Shown here piece by piece: positions 61,087 through 64,000 of a DNA stretch of 64,000 nucleotides (its first letter is position 1; each line of letters starts with the position of its first letter). A model generated the notes under the pieces. It did no database searches and was not told the origin of the DNA. It was given only the letters and a program-made list of their open reading frames with translations. Origin of the DNA: Nocardioides sp. GY 10127. GTDB taxonomy: Bacteria; Actinomycetota; Actinomycetes; Propionibacteriales; Nocardioidaceae. Position numbers and translations under genes: made by a program. The stretch covers positions 434,001 through 498,000 of the forward strand of contig NZ_STGL01000007.1 of assembly GCF_004919085.1 (NCBI RefSeq), read 5' to 3'.

Positions 61087-62238
61087 ATGGGCGTCACCAC
61101 CCCCGCAGGCTTCCGGGCCGCCGGCGTCGTCGCCGGACTGAAGTCGACCGGCGCCAAGGACGTCGCGCTCGTCGTCAACGACGGCCCGACCTTCGACTCG
61201 GCCACCGTGTTCACCGCCAACCGCTGCCAGGCCAACCCGGTGCTCTGGAGCAAGGAGGTCGTCAAGGACGGCACGGTCAAGGCCGTCGTCCTCAACTCCG
61301 GCGGCGCCAACTGCTACACCGGCGCCGAGGGCTTCCAGACCACGCACGCCGTCGCCGAGCGCGTCGCCGAGAAGCTCGGCATCGGTGCGATCGACGTGGT
61401 CGTCTGCTCCACCGGTCTCATCGGCAAGCAGAACGACCGGGACGACCTGCTGGCGGGCGTCGACGCCGCCCACGCGGGCCTGGCCGCCGACGGCGGCGCG
61501 GACGCCGCGGCCGCGATCATGACCACCGACACGGTCTCCAAGCAGGTCGTCGTCGAGGGCGCCGGCTGGAGCATCGGCGGCATGGCCAAGGGCGCCGGCA
61601 TGCTGGCACCGCAGCTGGCCACCATGCTCGTCGTCCTCACCACGGACGCCGTGGTGCCGGCCGCGGACCTGGACACCGCCCTGCGCGCAGCCACCCGGGT
61701 CTCCTTCGACCGGCTCGACTCCGATGGCTGCATGTCGACCAACGACACCGTGACGCTCCTGGCGAGCGGCGCCAGCGGCATCACCCCGCCGCTGGGCGAC
61801 TTCACCGACGCGCTCGTCCAGGTCTGCACGGACCTGGCCATGCAGCTGCTCAAGGACGCCGAGGGCGCCGACCACGAGATCGCCATCACCACCCTCAACG
61901 CCGCCTCGGAGGACGAGGCGGTCGAGGTCTCGCGCAGCGTGGCCCGCTCCAACCTGTTCAAGGCGGCCATCTTCGGCAACGACCCGAACTGGGGCCGGGT
62001 GCTCGCCTCGATCGGCACCACGAGCGCGGCCTTCGACCCCGCCGACCTCGACGTCGCGATGAACGGGGTCTGGGTGTGCCGCAACAGCACCCCGGACGCC
62101 GACCCCGAGACCGTCGACCTGACCGGCCGCGAGGTCAGCGTGACCATCGACCTCAAGGCCGGCGACGCCCGCGCCACGGTCTGGACGAACGACCTGACCC
62201 ACGCCTACGTCCACGAGAACAGCGCCTACAGCTCATGA
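61087..62238 (+). CDS. argJ: Bifunctional ornithine acetyltransferase / N-acetylglutamate synthase
   Basis: Recycles the acetyl group from N-acetylornithine to glutamate. 383 residues. It begins [13 protein letters not shown]; the self-cleavage site A-T-M-L is near residue 180 in [15 protein letters not shown], where Thr becomes the N-terminal nucleophile of the beta chain. The C terminus E-N-S-A-Y-S-S is typical. ATG with CAGGAG seven bases upstream, 79 bases after argC. Its stop overlaps the argB start (ATGA). Confidence 0.97.
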   Translation: MGVTTPAGFRAAGVVAGLKSTGAKDVALVVNDGPTFDSATVFTANRCQANPVLWSKEVVKDGTVKAVVLNSGGANCYTGAEGFQTTHAVAERVAEKLGIGAIDVVVCSTGLIGKQNDRDDLLAGVDAAHAGLAADGGADAAAAIMTTDTVSKQVVVEGAGWSIGGMAKGAGMLAPQLATMLVVLTTDAVVPAADLDTALRAATRVSFDRLDSDGCMSTNDTVTLLASGASGITPPLGDFTDALVQVCTDLAMQLLKDAEGADHEIAITTLNAASEDEAVEVSRSVARSNLFKAAIFGNDPNWGRVLASIGTTSAAFDPADLDVAMNGVWVCRNSTPDADPETVDLTGREVSVTIDLKAGDARATVWTNDLTHAYVHENSAYSS

Positions 62239-63212
62239 GCGAGAACATCGACGTGCCCAGCGCCATCGACCCGTCCACCATGCACTTCAGCGAGGTCCCG
62301 CCCGCGGACCCGGAGAAGGCGTCCGTCCTCGCGGCGGCCCTGCCCTGGATGAAGCGCTACTACGGCAAGATCGTGGTGGTGAAGTACGGCGGCAACGCCA
62401 TGACGGACGACGCGCTCAAGCGCGCGTTCGCCGAGGACATCGCGTTCCTCCGCTTCGCCGGCTTCAAGCCGGTCGTGGTGCACGGCGGCGGCCCGCAGAT
62501 CAACACGATGCTGGGCAGGCTCGGCATCGAGTCCGAGTTCCGCGGCGGGCTGCGGGTCACCACGCCGGAGGCCATGGAGGTCGTCCGGATGGTGCTCGTG
62601 GGCCAGGTCCAGCGTGAGCTGGTGGGCCTCATCAACGAGCACGGCCCGCTGGCCGTCGGGATGTCCGGCGAGGACGCGGGGCTGTTCACCGCCGAGCCCG
62701 CCCACACGGTCGTCGACGGCGAGGAGGTCGACCTCGGCCTCGTCGGCGAGGTCGCCCGGGTCCGCCCCGAGGCGATCATGGACCTCATCGAGGCCGGCCG
62801 GATCCCGGTCGTCTCGTCGGTGGCCCCCGACGCCCACGGCGCGGTGCACAACGTCAACGCCGACACCGCGGCGGCCGCGCTCGCCGTGGCCCTGGGCGCC
62901 GACAAGCTGCTGGTCCTCACCGACGTCGAGGGCCTGTACCGCGACTGGCCGGACAGCGACGACGTCATCTACGAGATCAGCCCCGAGACGCTCGCCCAGC
63001 TCATGCCGACGCTCGCCTCCGGCATGGTCCCGAAGATGGAGGCCTGCCGGAAGGCGGTCGCCTCCGGCGTCCCGCGCGCGACCGTCGTGGACGGCCGCGA
63101 GAAGCACGCGGTGCTCCTCGAGCTGTTCACCGACGAGGGCGTCGGCACCCAGGTGCTGCCCGGCGTCGACACCAAGATCCGCAAGGCCCGGAAGAAGGCG
63201 GTGGTGAAGTGA
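62235..63212 (+). CDS. argB: Acetylglutamate kinase
   Basis: Phosphorylates N-acetylglutamate. 325 residues, longer than the typical 290-300 because of about 25 N-terminal residues and a short C-terminal basic tail. V-V-K-Y-G-G-N-A-M near residue 49 and V-V-H-G-G-G-P-Q-I near 80 bind ATP and substrate; N-V-N-A-D near 210 and the arginine-site segment G-S/T-G-V-G-T-Q-V near the end suggest arginine feedback. ATG overlaps the argJ stop; its own stop overlaps the argD start (GTGA). Confidence 0.97.
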   Translation: MSENIDVPSAIDPSTMHFSEVPPADPEKASVLAAALPWMKRYYGKIVVVKYGGNAMTDDALKRAFAEDIAFLRFAGFKPVVVHGGGPQINTMLGRLGIESEFRGGLRVTTPEAMEVVRMVLVGQVQRELVGLINEHGPLAVGMSGEDAGLFTAEPAHTVVDGEEVDLGLVGEVARVRPEAIMDLIEAGRIPVVSSVAPDAHGAVHNVNADTAAAALAVALGADKLLVLTDVEGLYRDWPDSDDVIYEISPETLAQLMPTLASGMVPKMEACRKAVASGVPRATVVDGREKHAVLLELFTDEGVGTQVLPGVDTKIRKARKKAVVK

Positions 63213-64000
63213 GCACCCTGCACGACACCCAGGACCAGCTCGTCGGGCGCTACACCTACGCGCTGATGAACACGTTCGGCCCGCCCAAGCTCGCGCTGGT
63301 GCGCGGCGAGGGCGCCACCGTGTGGGACTCCGACGGCAAGGCCTACCTCGACCTGCTCGGGGGCATCGCCGTCAACAGCCTCGGCCACGCCCACCCGGCG
63401 CTGGTCGGCGCGGTCACCGAGCAGCTCACCACGCTCGGCCACATCTCGAACTTCTTCACCTCCCCGCCCCAGGTCGAGCTCGCGGAGAAGCTCCTCTCGC
63501 TGCTCGGCACGGGCGGGGCCCCGGCCCAGGGGAAGGTCTTCCTGGCCAACTCCGGCACCGAGGCCAACGAGGGGGCGTTCAAGCTCACCCGCCGCACGGG
63601 TCGCACGCACGTGGTCGTCGCCGAGGGCGGCTTCCACGGCCGGACGATGGGGGCGCTCGCCCTCACGAGCAAGGCCGCCTACCGCGAGCCGTTCGAGCCG
63701 CTGCCGGGCGAGGTCACCTTCGTGCCCTACGGGGACGCCGAGGCGCTGGCCGCGGCCGTCACCGACGCCACCGCCGCGATCTGCCTCGAGCCCGTCCAGG
63801 GCGAGGCGGGCGTGGTCGTCCCGCCGGACGGCTACCTGGCCGCCGCCCGGTCGATCGCCGACGAGCACGGCTCGCTGCTGTGGTTCGACGAGGTGCAGTC
63901 CGGCGTCGGGCGGACCGGGATCTGGTTCGAGCACCAGCGCGCCGGGGTCCTCCCCGACATCGTCACCCTCGCCAAGGGCCTGGGCGGCGGCTTCCCGATC
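63209..64000 (+). CDS. argD: Acetylornithine aminotransferase (N-terminal part, cut by window end)
   Basis: PLP-dependent class III aminotransferase converting N-acetylglutamate semialdehyde to N-acetylornithine. 264 residues are visible. [11 protein letters not shown] near residue 46, N-S-G-T-E-A-N-E near 112 for phosphate binding, G-G-F-H-G-R-T near 137, [11 protein letters not shown] near 227, and the Schiff-base lysine in L-A-K-G-L-G-G-G just before the end. GTG start in a GTGA overlap with argB. Confidence 0.96.
   Translation, partial: MSTLHDTQDQLVGRYTYALMNTFGPPKLALVRGEGATVWDSDGKAYLDLLGGIAVNSLGHAHPALVGAVTEQLTTLGHISNFFTSPPQVELAEKLLSLLGTGGAPAQGKVFLANSGTEANEGAFKLTRRTGRTHVVVAEGGFHGRTMGALALTSKAAYREPFEPLPGEVTFVPYGDAEALAAAVTDATAAICLEPVQGEAGVVVPPDGYLAAARSIADEHGSLLWFDEVQSGVGRTGIWFEHQRAGVLPDIVTLAKGLGGGFPI

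Overview
The window is about 73% G+C (estimated by eye) with dense, mostly short-spaced genes, many GTG starts and mycothiol-type isomerase domains. It carries the actinobacterial order lgt - gltBD - pyk - tRNA - ANTAR response regulator - liv transporter - polA - rpsA, later infC-rpmI-rplT-rRNA methyltransferase - pheST - argCJBD. This points to a chromosome of a high-GC Actinomycetota, most likely Micrococcales (Intrasporangiaceae-like). From memory, the same backbone order occurs in Mycobacterium tuberculosis around Rv1614-Rv1655. The stretch between rpsA and infC (about 30.4-44.4 kb) differs: it holds a mosaic of regulators, exporters, a sulfur cluster and his genes. I found no insertion sequence, prophage or CRISPR array.

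Layout. 1-6.9 kb: end of lgt, then glutamate synthase gltB and gltD. 7.2-9.5 kb: pyruvate kinase, a tRNA with anticodon CAA on the minus strand, and a PdtaR-like antiterminator response regulator. 9.8-16 kb: branched-chain amino acid ABC operon livHMGF, facing its lipoprotein binding protein across a tandem array of hairpins. 16.1-22.1 kb: a DUF554 membrane protein, an acetyltransferase, a thioesterase, DNA polymerase I and a lipid/polysaccharide flippase. 22.4-28.6 kb: a membrane protein plus a 928-residue LxxG heptad-repeat surface protein, a methyltransferase, a decapeptide-repeat protein and an APH-family kinase. 28.9-30.3 kb: ribosomal protein S1.

30.4-44.4 kb, variable block: a 52-residue protein divergent from a GlxA-type regulator; a YcaQ-like glycosylase; a MarR/ABC-exporter pair around a palindromic operator; a persulfide-detoxification operon (GntR-UTRA regulator, rhodanese, TauE/SafE transporter, CstB-like persulfide dioxygenase-rhodanese, and perhaps a small membrane protein); hisE-hisG; an aldose-epimerase relative; a uridine-kinase-like P-loop protein; and an SseB protein.

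44.5-64 kb: infC-rpmI-rplT behind a long leader with an attenuator, an rRNA methyltransferase, an orphan histidine kinase, a WYL regulator, pheST, an AfsR/SARP-like regulator, a DrrAB-like exporter, and the arginine operon argC-argJ-argB-argD, which runs off the end.

Two sequence-level themes recur. First, many genes have a TANNNT-like -10 box ending 6-8 bases before ATG/GTG, the layout of leaderless transcripts. Second, several genes have no usable ATG/GTG/TTG at the expected position and instead show CTG (ATC for infC) at ribosome-binding-site distance or in a stop-start overlap. All family assignments come from reading the sequence; no database search was run.
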